Counted from the stretch's first letter, positions 27,725 to 38,236 are shown. The stretch is DNA of 64,000 nucleotides from Aureococcus anophagefferens (GCF_000186865.1 NW_008705564.1:1965494-2029493); one strand, 5' to 3'. Translations and numbers: made by a program. The notes: generated by a model not told the origin, from the letters alone.

Positions 27725-29538
27725 TTAGTGCGCGAGGTCCGCCCAGTCGACCCAGGCCGAGTGGAGGCCGTAGGGCACGTCGTTGGGCAGGTCGAGCTCG
27801 CAGACCTCCGCCAGCGCGTCCCCGTCGAGGACGACGAGCTTCGAGTCGCGCGTTTCGCCGTCGTCGTGGACGTTCGTCACGAAGACGAGGACGTAGGCGC
27901 CGTCGCCCGGGCGGCCGCCGCGCTTCGGCACGACGGACGGCTCCGACACGACAAAGTAGCCCGCCGGCGCGACCCACTCCGCGGCGACGCAGTCGGCGTC
28001 GGACGTCGCGGCGTCGTCGTCGTGCAGGTCCGAGAGGTCGAACTTGACCACGGCGTCGATGAGGATGCCCTCCGCGGGCGGGCCGTAGCGATTCGGGCCG
28101 CCGATGGTCCGCGGGCGGATCGCGTAGGCGCAGGGCGCCGCGGACCCGACGCAGCGCGGGTCGATCGCCGGGAACTCCACGGGCACGCTCGACAGGTAGC
28201 GCTCCCGGACGCACGCGTCGCCGTCGACGACCCACTCGTACAGAAAGGCCTACCAAGCATGACGGTGACCATTTCTCATTGTTTCCCACCCAAAATCTCT
28301 CAAAAATCGTCACGGCCACGGGACGCCGAGAAAGGCAGGCGTATAGGCACCGATGAACGACGTCGGCGTGTCCGGGAGGGACCGCAGGGCCCGCAGCACG
28401 GTCGCGCCGTCGTCGTTTTCGTGCGCCGAGACCGTGTGCAACACGACGCCCGGTTCCACGTCGACCCAGCGAGTCTCGCCCGTCTCGCGGGACGTGAGGC
28501 CGAGCCGCGCGCCGAAGTCAGGCTCGTACTCCACGGGAAAGCGATCCAACAGCATCCGCGCCTACCGAGCGCGATGGTCCCCGGCCGACGTCTCTCGAAA
28601 AGTCGTCGGACGCCGACGCGCGCGGGCCGCACCGTCAGCGGCAGGTCGAGGATGATCACGTGCTTCCGAGAAATCGCCGAGTCGTGGAGCATGACCGGCG
28701 ATCGCATGTCGACGCCGATCGTGCGCGTGATCTCGCCCGTGCGAGAGTCGAGGAAGTCGACGCGGCCGTAGGGCGGCGACGTGCTCGAATAGGTGACGCC
28801 GACGAGCTCCTCGGTGACGGGGTCGCCGTGGAAGTGGGCCGTCAGCGCGCCGCCGCTCAGCGGGTGGGGCCCGAACTCGATGCCGCCGCCGAGCGTCGAC
28901 CCCGCCGCGAGCGTCTCGAGCGTGCCGTCCGACGAGATCCGGAACTCGCAGGGCTTGCACTGCTCCATCAGGCCCAGGCACCGCCCGTCGGCCAGCGCGA
29001 CGAGCGCCGTGTTCGCCGTGTCCTTCTGCGGCTGGAGGGCGTTCGCGAAGTTCTTCGCGAGGTTGACGAGTAGCTTGAAGCCCTGCGGCGCGACGAGCGA
29101 GCCGTCGAAGAGCTTCCCGGGCCCCGCGGCCTCCTCCTTGGCGAAGGCCGCCGTGCGCAGCCAGGCGCGGCTGTAGGTCGCGCCCTCGTCGCCCAGCACG
29201 ACGGCGTGGACCATGCCGTCGCCGTCGAGCCAGCCGCCGCCGCTGCCCCACGGCCGCGCGTTCGGCCCGTTGCGCAGGATCGCGCCGCGCAGGTCGCCCG
29301 GCACGGCGCCGCGCGCGACGGTCGCGGGCGCCGGCGCGAGCTGCTCGCGGTCGCAGCCGCGGAAGAGCTCCTCCGTCCGGAAGGCCGCCTTGGCGTCGTG
29401 GGCGCCGCGCAGGGACTGCTCGATGGCGCGGAGCTTCGGCGGGAGCGCCGGGCCGCCGAGCGCGGCGGCGGTGCGCGCGCAGAGCTGCAGAGTTACGAGC
29501 TGCACGAGCATCCGCGTCGGCGGCTGCCGAGCCCGCAT
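27725..29538 (-). CDS. carotenoid cleavage oxygenase (three exons)
   Basis: Exons 29538-28633, 28561-28337 and 28249-27725 encode 551 residues. These non-heme iron enzymes cleave carotenoids or apocarotenoids at double bonds. The seven-bladed propeller family shows in ILRNGPNARPWG, GWLDGDGMVHAV, the iron-ligand regions ALTAHFHGDP, MLHDSAISRKH and LHTVSAHEND, YEWVVDG, PVEFPAIDPR, and the closing VPYGLHSAWVDW. The N-terminus (MLVQLVTLQLCARTAAALGG after ten residues) resembles a signal peptide, consistent with plastid or secretory targeting. It is closer to the plant CCD/RPE65 superfamily than to any one named member. Both introns are short and share sequence. It is divergent from the channel gene, 150 bp away. 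Confidence 0.88.
28250..28336 (-). mobile_element. short introner-like intron, family C, GC donor (intron 2 of the carotenoid oxygenase)
   Basis: 87-bp intron. Exact octamers GCCTTTCT (plus strand AGAAAGGC at 28242-28249 and 28329-28336) flank it, and removing one restores the reading YTPAFLYEW. The donor is then GC. A downstream GT would also keep the frame but add AFLG. The core GACGATTTTTGAGAGATTTT and the end GGTAG resemble the other intron of this gene. Confidence 0.7.
28562..28632 (-). mobile_element. short introner-like intron, family C (intron 1 of the carotenoid oxygenase)
   Basis: 71-bp GT-AG intron. It shares GACGACTTTTCGAGAGA, GGGGACCATCG and the end CTCGGTAG with the second intron of the same gene. 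Flanking octamers GTGCGGCC and GCGCGGAT match at only five positions. It is probably an older member of the same short family. Confidence 0.5.
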
Positions 29539-29688
29539 GGGTCGCGGCGGTCTCACACTCTCTTCGAGGGTGCTTTGCACAGCATCGTTGCCCTCAAGAA
29601 TCACGGCTGGGAAGACACGGCAGCCCCGAGGCAGTGGAAAAAGATGGTGGGTGGTTTATTCCACCGTTCGTAGGCGCCGCAGGAGACC

Positions 29689-32600
29689 ATGGTGGCGGGT
29701 GGTTTAGCCCACCATCATGTCGCCGCGGAGGAGCCGAAGGCGGTGAAGCGCGCGAGCGCGTTCAAGATCGGCAAGCACGGCCGCACGTCGCGCACGGAGC
29801 CGAACGTCGGGTCGCTGCGGCCGGACCAGCAGGGCTTCATGCACCACTTCTCGAGCGAGGCGTCGGAGGTCACGAACCTCCTCGACGACAGCAAGATGGA
29901 GGAGCTGCGCAAGGCCGAGGCCAAGGCGTCGAAGCGGGCCATGGACTGGGCGCGCGCGGGCGCGCAGCGCGAGGGCTTCTCCGAGATCGCGTGGCGCGAG
30001 GGCCTCTACAACTTCCCCATCCCGCTCTGGTACCGCGCCGCCGCGATCTGGTGCCGCCACCTCCTGAGGACGGCGCTCTTCGAGGCGCTCATCAACGGGA
30101 CGATCCTACTGCTGCAGTTCGTGCTCTTCGTGACCATCTGCATGGAGCCCGGCGGCGGCCGGCCGGACCAGCCCGCCCTCTACGCGGCGGGCAAGGCCGT
30201 GGACCACTTCGCCGCGCTCGTCTTCTTCTGCGAGATCGTCATCAGAGGCGTCGCGGAAGGGCCGCGGCCGCTCCACTTTTTTCTCGGGCCCGACCGGCTC
30301 GAGAACGTCTTCGACCTCGGCGTCGCCGTCGCGACGGTCGTCATCGTGCTGGAGGGCCACGGGGCGATGATCGTCGTCCAGATGCTGCGCATCCTGCGGC
30401 TCATGAAGTTCCTGAACAACTACAGCGCGACGCGGGTGATCGTGCGGGGCATGTACTCGGGCCTCCGCGCGACGGGCGCCATCATGACGCTCCTCTTCAT
30501 GATCATGTACGTCTACGCGATCCTGGGCGTGCGCGCCTTCCGCCACAACGACCCCGTCCACTTTGGGACGGTGCAGCAGGCCATGCTCACGCTCTTCGTG
30601 ATCTCGACGTTGAACGACTGGCAGACGATCTATCTCGTCAACTACCACGGCTGCGACAAGATGTACCAGCACGAGCACGACCCCACCCTGGCGGACTTCT
30701 ACGGCAGCGACAGCGACCGCAAGTTCTCGACGAAGCTCGGCACGTTCTACAACGACCGCTGCGACCGGTCCGAGGCGTCGCCGGTGACGGCGCAGATCTA
30801 TTTCTACTCCTTCACGATGCTCACGGCCTTTGTGGTCTTCTCCCTCTTCGTGTCCGTCATCGAGATGGGCATGTTCGAGACCATGGAGGAGCTCGAGGCG
30901 GAGGCGCGCGAGGCCGCCGCGGAGCTCGAGGACGCGCCCGAGTTTGGTCAGGACCACCCAAACCAGTGGTTGGTTTCGGCACAGGCCTCCGGGGCTCCAT
31001 CGAGATGGCCCGGGCCTCCGTGTCGGACCAGGTCGGCTGCGACGACTCGACGGACCACGTGCAGCGCCACCGCGCGAAGCACCGGACCGCGGATTTCGCG
31101 TCGATCACCAAGGGCGCGGGGCTCCAGGTCGACGCGCTCGGCAGCGACGCGCCCGCGGACGCCGGCGGCGACGCGCGGGACACGCGGGACGCCATCGAGC
31201 TGTACCTCGACGGGCCGAGGAGCTTCGAGTTCCGGGCCGCGCTGCGGCGGCTCTACGAGGCGGACCCCGACATGCCCCTCGACGAGGGCGGCGGCGCGCG
31301 CTTCGTCATCGCCGTCAACGCCGTCTGCAGCAGCGCCGCGTTCCAGAACGCGGTGACCTTCGCGATCATCGTCGCCTGCGCGGTCCAGGGCGTCGACGCG
31401 AACCGCGTCGCGGAGGGCGGCGCGACGGGCGCGGCGATCTTCTACACGGAGATCGCGATCTGCGTCGTCTTCGTCGCGGAATGCGCGCTCAAGATCCTGA
31501 GCCACGGCGCGCGGCCCTGGCGCTACCTCTACAGTTCGTGGAACTGCTTCGACTTCGCCGTCGTCGCGTTCACGCTCGTCGCGTACCTGCCGGGCATGAG
31601 CGGCCTGCCCGCGATCTCCATGTTGCGGTTACTACGTTTGCTCAAACTCGTGCGGTCCTACCCGGCGCTCCACGTCGCCGTCCAGTCGCTGCTGCGCGCC
31701 TTCAAGCAGGTCGTCTACGTCGGCGTCGTCATGGCGCTGATCAACTTCAACCTCGCCGTCGTCGGCATGCACCTCTTCCGCGGCAACGACCCGGGCCGCT
31801 TCGGCACGCTCGCGGCGGCGATGGTGTCCATCTGGGGCGTGTCGACGCTCGACGCCTGGGACGCGGCGCTCTACACGAACATGTACGGCTGCGAGCGCTA
31901 CGGCTACCCCCACGGCGGCCGGGCCTGCAACGACGCGACGGCCTACGGCTGGATCGCCGTCGGCTACTTTGTGTTCATCGTCATCATCGGAGGCCTCGTG
32001 CTCCCGACGGTGCTCATCGGCATCATCTCCATCGCCTTCGAGGAGTCGACGGAGGAGATGCGCCTCGAGAGCCTGGCGAACGGCGTCATCGACTCCATGA
32101 AGGCGCGGGTGCTCGACTGGGACGCGGGGCCGCGGATCCTCTCGGAGATGAAGCACCTCGAGGCGGGCTACCGCGCGCTCGCCGCGGAGCAGTCGCGGGC
32201 GCTCGGCTTCGGCGGCGACGACGAGGAGACGGTCGCGGCGAGCGGGCTCGACGAGGAGGTGATCCTGGCGCTCTGCCGGTTCGTGTTGGACCACCACACG
32301 CACTGGCTCGACGAGAAGACGCTGACGATGATGGTCCACGCGCTCGACGAGCAGCACGACAAGCGGTACAAGCTGCCCCAGCTGCTCTGGATCCTCTTTT
32401 TCACGGCGAAGCTCCAGATCGACGCCGAGGAGGGCGCGCTGCTCGAGACGAGCCGCCAGTCCCACGGCTCCAAGCTCGACGTGTCGGCGCTCTCGGGCCT
32501 CGACGACGAGACCGAGGACTCCAAGTGCTCCATGCTCGACGACGTCGTCGCGGGCTTCATGCCCGGCATGTCGAAGCTGCCGTCCCTGCCGCCGTCGCCG

Positions 32601-32885
32601 ACGCTGCCGTCCATGCCGCCCTCGCCGACGCTGCCGTTCGCGCTGCCGTCCCTCCCCGAGGACGCCGTCCCCGCGGCGTTCCGGCTACCGGAGGACCTCG
32701 AGGTCGACGCGCCGCCGCAGCGCACGCACGCGGTCCTCGACGAGGCGAGGAGGCTCGGCTCCTTCTTCCAGATGCTCCTCCGAGCCCGACGCGCGGCCGC
32801 TGTCGCCGTCGCTCTTCTCCGGCGTGCCCACGGAGCTCCCCCCGAAGATGTCCGCGACCATCTGACCCCGCGCGCCGCCGTCTAA
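29689..32885 (+). CDS. two-repeat voltage-gated cation channel
   Basis: Exons 29689-30946 and 30985-32885 encode about 1,052 residues with two six-helix ion-channel repeats, as in two-pore channels or half of a Ca/Na channel alpha subunit. Repeat I: S4 with MLRILRLMKF, pore loop STLNDW, S6 YFYSFTMLTAFVVFSLFVSV. Repeat II: S1-S2 with AECALKIL, S4 SMLRLLRLLKLVRSY, pore loop STLDAW, S6 YFVFIVIIGGLVLPTVLIGI. Pore loops follow the T-x-E-x-W pattern of calcium channels but with Asn and Asp in place of Glu. A cytosolic C-terminus with four PPSPTLP-type units follows. The last 40 codons look less protein-like than another frame (ending SGVPTELPPKM), so the 3' end may be misjoined. The start is the first ATG; an upstream exon is possible. 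Confidence 0.83.
30947..30984 (+). mobile_element. truncated family-A introner forming a 38-nt intron
   Basis: The sequence AGTTTGGTCAGGACCACCC and following bases up to CACAG match the reverse complement of the left end of family A, with about five mismatches. Only GT at 30947 with AG at 30984 joins the two channel halves in frame (EFG then LRGSIEM). No 8-bp duplication is visible, so most of the element and one duplication have been lost, or the assembly has collapsed it. Confidence 0.65.
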
Positions 32886-32904
32886 GTGAATGTAGGAACG
32901 GGCG

Positions 32905-34515
32905 CTACCAGGGCACGGCCATGTTGAAGTCGCAGTGGTTGAGGTCCATGGAGCAGAGCATGCACTCCGGCAGCTCCGACTCCGCGCGGCCCTCGAGGAC
33001 GAAGCCGACGGAGAGGATGAAGTCCTGAAAATCGCGGAAGATGGACTGGAGGCCGCTGCGGGCCATGTAGCCGAAGGCGTGGATGTTGATGTCCATGTTG
33101 TGGTACGCGTTGTCCGGCCCCTTGGTGAGGCAGCCCGTCTTGTTGATGAGCGCGGGCTTGCCGTTGTAGCCCTTGGCGAAGGACGGGATGTTGACCTCGT
33201 CGATGTTGCGGATCTGCGCGAGGACCTTGAAGCGGCCGCGCTCCTTCGCGTCGAGCTGGCCCTCCGTCGGCGCGACGCGGCAGTACATCTTCAGGAGCTC
33301 GAGCGCCGCGCGGCGCTCCGGCGCCACGGCGCGCGCCCCGTCCGCCGGCGGCGCGGCCAGCGCCTCCAGGTCCGCGCACGTCTCCTCCGTGAGCTGCATG
33401 CAGATGACCATCTGGTAGCCGTGGCCGTCGGCGTCGACGCGCACGCGCATGGGCCCCGTCTCCGACGGGATCATCGCGTTGACGACGTAGAGCGCGGGCA
33501 CGTCGGCGTCGGGCGACGGCCGCGCGGGCGCCGGCAGCTCGAGCCGCTCGGCCATGCGGCCGACGCGCGCCTCCGTGTCGAAGAGGTCCACGGCGACGAC
33601 CTCGTAGAAGGCCTCGACGGACGGCGCCTTGCGCTTCGACTTGGCGTAGCCGAGCTGGCGGATCTTGAACGTCGCGCCGGGCGCGGGCGACCAGGTCCCG
33701 CAGGGCACGTCGCCGTCGGGGCTGAAGGGCACGCCCTCGAGGCCGGATCCGCCCGCGTGGAGCTTCCCCGCGCGCGCCTCGGCCTTGGCCGGCGACGGCG
33801 ACGCCGCATCGAGGCTCCGGAACGACGGCAGCGCCGCGGGCGGGATGATGAGCGACACCAGAGTCTCCGACGGCGCCTCGTCGTGCTTCCGGACGAGCAC
33901 CAAGGTCGCGTAGACGTTGAGGAGCGCGAGCGCGCCGAGCGACGCGAAGATGACGCCGCCGCGGCTCACGATGGCGCAGGCCTCGACGACGAACATGATG
34001 CCCAGCACGCCGAGCGTCGACACGGGCGACGACGACAGCCGCGGCCGCGGGCCCCGCCGGCCCGCGCGGTCGAACGCCGCGCGGCGGTCCGCGAGCGCGC
34101 GCCGCGTCTCGCCCTCGGCGCCCTCGGGCGCGGCGGCCGGCGCCGCGGCCTCCTCCTCCTTGGGCGCCGCGCGGCAGAAGGGCTCGAGCTTTTCGCGCCA
34201 CGTCGCGAGGTCGTCGGCCGACTCGGCGCAGAGCTTCCACCGCTGGCCCTGCGCGTGGCTCAGGATGAGCACGCTCCGCGTCGGCGCGTCCTCGATGCTC
34301 TCCGTCGTCGTCAGCGCCGCGCGGCTCTGGACGAGGTTGAGGCTGCCGCGGCACTTCTCCAGGGCCGCGCTCTCGAAGTAGCTCAGCACGCCCTCGGACG
34401 ACAGGGCGAAGGTGCGCGGCTGCCAGGGCTGCTTGCTGTGGCGCCCGAGGCCGCCGCGCTTCTTGTAGAGGGGGCCCGACACCAGGTAGGTCACGGGCGG
34501 CTTCGTCGACGACAT
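32905..34515 (-). CDS. PH domain and EDR2 C-terminal (DUF1336) membrane protein
   Basis: 536 residues, no intron. An N-terminal pleckstrin homology domain (about 10-125: SGPLYKKRGGLGRHSKQPWQ, RTFALSSEGVLSYFE, W in the last helix) is followed by an acidic/alanine linker, two hydrophobic helices (VSTLGVLGIMFVVEACAIVS and IFASLGALALLNVYATLVLV, about 185-235) and a DUF1336 domain (KIRQLGYAKSKRKAPS, FYEVVAVDLF, then INKTGCLTKGPDNAYHNMDI, RDFQDFILSVGFVLEGRAES, LPECMLC). Plant EDR2 also has PH and DUF1336 but with a START domain between them; here transmembrane helices take that place. EDR2 binds phosphoinositides and restrains cell death; the algal role is unknown. The start chosen is MSSTKPP, directly before the PH domain. 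Confidence 0.87.
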   Translation of the reverse strand: MSSTKPPVTYLVSGPLYKKRGGLGRHSKQPWQPRTFALSSEGVLSYFESAALEKCRGSLNLVQSRAALTTTESIEDAPTRSVLILSHAQGQRWKLCAESADDLATWREKLEPFCRAAPKEEEAAAPAAAPEGAEGETRRALADRRAAFDRAGRRGPRPRLSSSPVSTLGVLGIMFVVEACAIVSRGGVIFASLGALALLNVYATLVLVRKHDEAPSETLVSLIIPPAALPSFRSLDAASPSPAKAEARAGKLHAGGSGLEGVPFSPDGDVPCGTWSPAPGATFKIRQLGYAKSKRKAPSVEAFYEVVAVDLFDTEARVGRMAERLELPAPARPSPDADVPALYVVNAMIPSETGPMRVRVDADGHGYQMVICMQLTEETCADLEALAAPPADGARAVAPERRAALELLKMYCRVAPTEGQLDAKERGRFKVLAQIRNIDEVNIPSFAKGYNGKPALINKTGCLTKGPDNAYHNMDINIHAFGYMARSGLQSIFRDFQDFILSVGFVLEGRAESELPECMLCSMDLNHCDFNMAVPW

Positions 34516-34922
34516 GGCGGGCGGCGGCGGCGGTATCGGCGCGGCGCCGCGTCTCCTCACCTCGCGCGATCGGCTCCACACTAAGTCTTGTGGACAAGAC
34601 GCCTACGGCTTACTTGCCCAGGGCTGCCGGGGGGGCTTGCCTGCGGCGCGGCGAGAGCGCGCCCTTCGGGCGCGCTCGCGCGTGCTGAGCCACTCATTCC
34701 CGTGTCAATGCTTCCCTCTGCACCGCTTGCGCGACGACAGCCATTTAATTTTCGTACGGCGGGGGAACCAAACACGCACAACTCACGCATATATATATGG
34801 ACAGTTTTTCACCACAGCGGCTTCATCATCTGTGTGACTTTTTCTTGAAGGCTTTCAAAGTTTCAGAAGGCCCGCGCGCGCCCCCTCCTGCCTGTTGTAA
34901 CCCCCCCACTTGTGCGCGCGTG
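34516..34922. other. intergenic region between EDR2-like and tyrosinase genes
   Basis: Contains the EDR2-like promoter and the tyrosinase 3' flank. I see a short (AT)n tract at 34791-34797 and no coding or RNA feature. Confidence 0.4.
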
Positions 34923-37018
34923 TTACGCCGCGCTCGCGCCGCCGTTGTGGGGCTGGATCTGGCCGCCGGGGCAGGCGGGCCAGGTGGACAGCTTGTCGTA
35001 GACGTAGGGCATGCGCACGTCCCAGGGCGCGATGAGCTCGTAGAACTCCTCGTTCGTGTAGGTGGCCCTCGCGCCCTCGACGTCCGGCGGCACGGGCCAC
35101 TCGAAGGGGAGCACGTCTTTGGCGTGGTGGCCGTCGCAGGTCGTCGGCGACGTGCAGTTGGGCATCTCCTCGCCCGAGACGCCCTGCCAGTCGCAGACGA
35201 GCTCCGTGTCCGACAGCACGCCCTTGGAGTGGACGTAGCCCCAGGTCTCGTTCATGACGAAGGTGCCGTTGCGGTGCCACGTGCGCAGGAGCTGGAGGTA
35301 GCGCTCCGCGAGGCCGTGGAGCGGCCAGAAGAGCGGGTCCTGCGGCGCGGCCGACGTGAACATCTCGCCCGCGTGGCCCACGTGGCAGAGCACGTCCGCG
35401 ACGTTCTCGAAGCCGCGGAGCGCGTCCTCGGACTTTTGCAGGATGTTCGTCCCGACGACGGCGGCGAAGCCCGTGTCCACGAGGAACTGGGACGCGGACG
35501 CCGGCGACCCGTCGGGCCCCGCCGCGCGCCGGCCGCACGCGCACGTGCAGTTCTCCGCGGCGAGCCCCGCGCAGTCCTCGGGGCAGTCGACGTAGCCCGA
35601 CCGCCAGAGGAACTTGGACCCCAGCAACATCTGGTCCGACCGCCAGCCGAGGGCCTTGTAGTGCTTCGACGAGTTCGTCAGCAGCGGGTCGAAGCCCCAG
35701 TGGCCCCCGAGCATGATGTGCACGGAGCCGTGGAGCGCGCTGTTCAGCGCGCTGAAGAGGCGCCCGATGGTCTGGGCGCCCTCGATGGTCTCGGCCTGGA
35801 AGTCCGCGCAGAGCGGCAGGTGGTTCTGGCCGTGGACGACGCCGAGCACGCGGTCGTAGCGCGCCACGTAGGGCACCGGGTTCGTGTTCCAGGGGCTCCG
35901 CAGCAGGCCGTAGGGGTTCGTGATGTTGCTGTAGGACCGCGCCGCCGTCATGAGCGGCGTGTAGGCCCAGCGGCCCGACGCGACGACGTGGTCCGAGTTC
36001 TCCGGGTTCGTCGACCCGAACCTGGGCAGGACGAGGGTGATTCAAGTTCTCTTCAACGTGAGTGTTCCGCGCGCGCGCGTTCCGGAAAAAGCATCCACGC
36101 TTCGAGAGCGTTCCGAGAGATGATCGCTCGTCCAAAAATCAGCCGAAACGAGTGGAAAACGGCCGAGATATGAGCCTTTGAAGTTGGGAATTTCGCTCTC
36201 TTGTCCTGCCCTGACCCGAACCAGCCCTCCCCGAAGATGGACCCGTTGTAGGCCGCCGCGTAGGACTCGCCCGTCGCCTGGGCCCGCGCCGCGTCGAGCG
36301 TGTAGTCCCAGTAGTGGCTCGCGACCGTCGCGTCGACGGCCTGGAGCGACCGCTCGAGGAGCATCGTCACGCCGACGTGGTGCGTGAGGAAGCCCGCGTC
36401 GTCGTGCCAGTGGTCGCAGTCGCGCTGCGCCGCGCCGTACAGGTGCTCCCGCACGAACCAGTGGGCGCTCCGGAAGTCGGACCCGTAGAGGCGCGCGCCG
36501 TCGGCGTCGGAAGTCGCGTAGACCGCGTGGAGCGCGCCGAAGTAGCGCTCCCGGTCGCCCGCGCTGAGGTCCCGGAGCTCGCGGCGCACGTACTTGGCCG
36601 TGACGCCGAAGGAGCCGAGCAGAAAGCCGTCGGACGCCGTCGCCGTCACGGCGTGGGTTCCGGCTTCGACGAACTTTACGGTGAGCACCGCGCCGCCGGG
36701 CGCCGCGCCCTCGCTGCCGTCCGTGCCGCCGACGGTCCACAGGACGTCGTCGCCGTCGTAGTCGATAAGGCGCAGCGTCGTCGTCCGGTGGAGCTCGACG
36801 AGGTGCTCGTAGTCGTAGAGGCCGTCGCCGATGGGCACGCCCAGGCGGTCCTCGTACTCGCTCCTCGCCTTGAGCGTGTGGCCCCCGCGTCTCCGCGACG
36901 CGACGGCGAGGCTCGACGGCGCCGCCGGCGGGCGCGCCGTGCGCAGCGCGGCGAGCAGCGCGAAGAGCGCCAGGGCGCCGGCGGCCGGCAGCCACGACCC
37001 GCCGCCGCCGCCGACCAT
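34923..37018 (-). CDS. tyrosinase-family copper oxidase, membrane-anchored
   Basis: Exons 37018-36222 and 36021-34923 encode 631 residues. The N-terminus has a single hydrophobic anchor or signal (SWLPAAGALALFALLAALRT). The central copper site follows: CuA region AHWFVREHLYG, DCDHWHDDAGFLTHH, VASHYWDYT; CuB region HGSVHIMLGGHWGFDP and QDPLFWPLHGLAERYLQLL, i.e. the DP-x-F-x3-H pattern with the second His of the usual HH replaced by Gly. The spacer between them has a cysteine cluster (CPEDCAGLAAENCTCACG). Family members oxidise phenols or carry oxygen; the topology suggests a lumenal or extracellular enzyme. The intron is a family-B introner, and splicing restores GEGWFGSTNPENSDH. Confidence 0.85.
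36022..36213 (-). mobile_element. introner element, family B (tyrosinase intron)
   Basis: 192-bp element, sense with its host: on the minus strand it begins CAGGGCAGGACAAGAGAGCG and ends CTCGTCCTGCCCAG. Target-site duplication GTTCGGGT (plus-strand ACCCGAAC) at 36014-36021 and 36214-36221. The intron is 36221-36022, GT-AG, GT from the duplication. Confidence 0.93.
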
Positions 37019-37138
37019 CGTGTGTAAGCCAAAAAACAAAGATGTTGCCGTTATGGGGCAGCCGTGCCGCTCGACAAAGCAGCGGGGCAGCCCTCGACCC
37101 GTTGCGGCCGGCGCAGGAATCCACGCGGCGGCCCGCCC

Positions 37139-38236
37139 ATGGTGTCGCTCGTGTCGTCGCTCGGCGACCTCGACGCCAAGCTGCCCGCGGGCGAGCTCGA
37201 CGGCTTCGAGCTCCTGGAGACTCTGGGCAGCGGGGCCTACGGCACGGTCTACAGATGCCGGTGCCTCCGGTCCGTCGGCGGCGCGCTGCGGGACGGCATC
37301 TACGCGGCGAAGCGCATCGCCAAGGACAACGCCGCCGCCCACCGGAGCGGGATCAACGAGCTCGACATCGACGCCCGGCTGCGGCCGCGGCCCGGGGCGC
37401 CGCCGGCGCGCGACCGCTTCTGCGCCGCGGTCCACAGCGCGGACGCGGGCGCGGCCCTGTGGATCGTCTTCGAGTGCGGCGGCCGGGCGCTGTCGAACCT
37501 GATCTGGACGTCCGTCGACGGCGAGTGGACGCGGACCCACGGCGCCGCGGAGCGGACGTACGTCGTCCGCCGGGGCGAAGCGTGGCACGCGCTGCTCGAC
37601 GACGGCTTCGCCCTGCTCCGGGAGCTGCTCGTCCAGCTCGTCGACGCGACGCGGCGCGTCTCCGCGGCGAACGTCGTCCACGGGGACGTGAAGCCGGACA
37701 ACGTGCTGGTGGACTTCACGCCCGCGGGCCTCGACGTGCGGCTCGTCGACTTCGGTTCCGCGTTCGCGTTGGACCCGGAGGCGAAACCGACGCGCGTGTC
37801 GTCGGCGACGCCCGAGTACCTCGCGCCCGAGTGCGTGCTGGGCGACGCGGCCGCGCTGCGGAAGGCGCCCTGCTCGGCGGTCGACATGTTCGCCGTGGGC
37901 ATGATCTTCTTCGAGATCGCCTGCGGCTTCCCGCTCTGGTTCCCCTACAACTCGCGCGTCGCGGACCCGGAGGACCGCGGCCCCGCGCCGCGGCGCAAGG
38001 GCTGGACGCGCGGCGCCGTCGCCGTGCCGCACCGCGAGGGCGCCAAGATCGCGCGGCGCCAGATCGACATCGCCAAGGACATCCCCGGGGCGCTGAAGAA
38101 GATGCCGGGCAAGGGCGTCTCCCGCGACAAGGACGCCATGGACCTCCTCGGCCGCATGCTCTGCGTCAACGCGCACCGCCGCATCAGCCCGGCCGACGCG
38201 CTCGCCCACCCGTTCCTCGCGGGCCACGCCCCGTGA
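37139..38236 (+). CDS. serine/threonine protein kinase
   Basis: 365 residues, essentially a kinase domain. Glycine loop LGSGAYGTVY (about 24-33), lysine in AAKRIAKD (about 58), a long insert between the lobes containing an R-rich ARLRPRPGAPPARD, catalytic HGDVKPDN (about 182), DFG in VDFGSAFAL (about 204), APE in TPEYLAPE (about 225), and a C-lobe ending ISPADALAHPFLAGHA. The activation segment and catalytic Asp are intact, so it should be active. The group is unclear; the sequence between DFG and APE is short, as in some CDK-like and cell-cycle kinases. The start is the ATG before VSLVSSLGDL. It is divergent from the tyrosinase gene, only 120 bp away. Confidence 0.87.
   Translation: MVSLVSSLGDLDAKLPAGELDGFELLETLGSGAYGTVYRCRCLRSVGGALRDGIYAAKRIAKDNAAAHRSGINELDIDARLRPRPGAPPARDRFCAAVHSADAGAALWIVFECGGRALSNLIWTSVDGEWTRTHGAAERTYVVRRGEAWHALLDDGFALLRELLVQLVDATRRVSAANVVHGDVKPDNVLVDFTPAGLDVRLVDFGSAFALDPEAKPTRVSSATPEYLAPECVLGDAAALRKAPCSAVDMFAVGMIFFEIACGFPLWFPYNSRVADPEDRGPAPRRKGWTRGAVAVPHREGAKIARRQIDIAKDIPGALKKMPGKGVSRDKDAMDLLGRMLCVNAHRRISPADALAHPFLAGHAP

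Noticed and set aside
29634..30946. Upstream part of an uninterrupted 1,083-codon frame spanning the channel gene
   Set aside because: Its first 430 codons are arginine/proline-rich nonsense, while the overlapping frame from 29689 encodes channel repeat I. The two halves must be joined by splicing.
36053..38227. 724-codon minus-strand frame covering the tyrosinase 5' exon and running antisense through the kinase at 37139
   Set aside because: The part beyond 37018 is a shadow of the kinase; the tyrosinase start at 37018 precedes its signal anchor.
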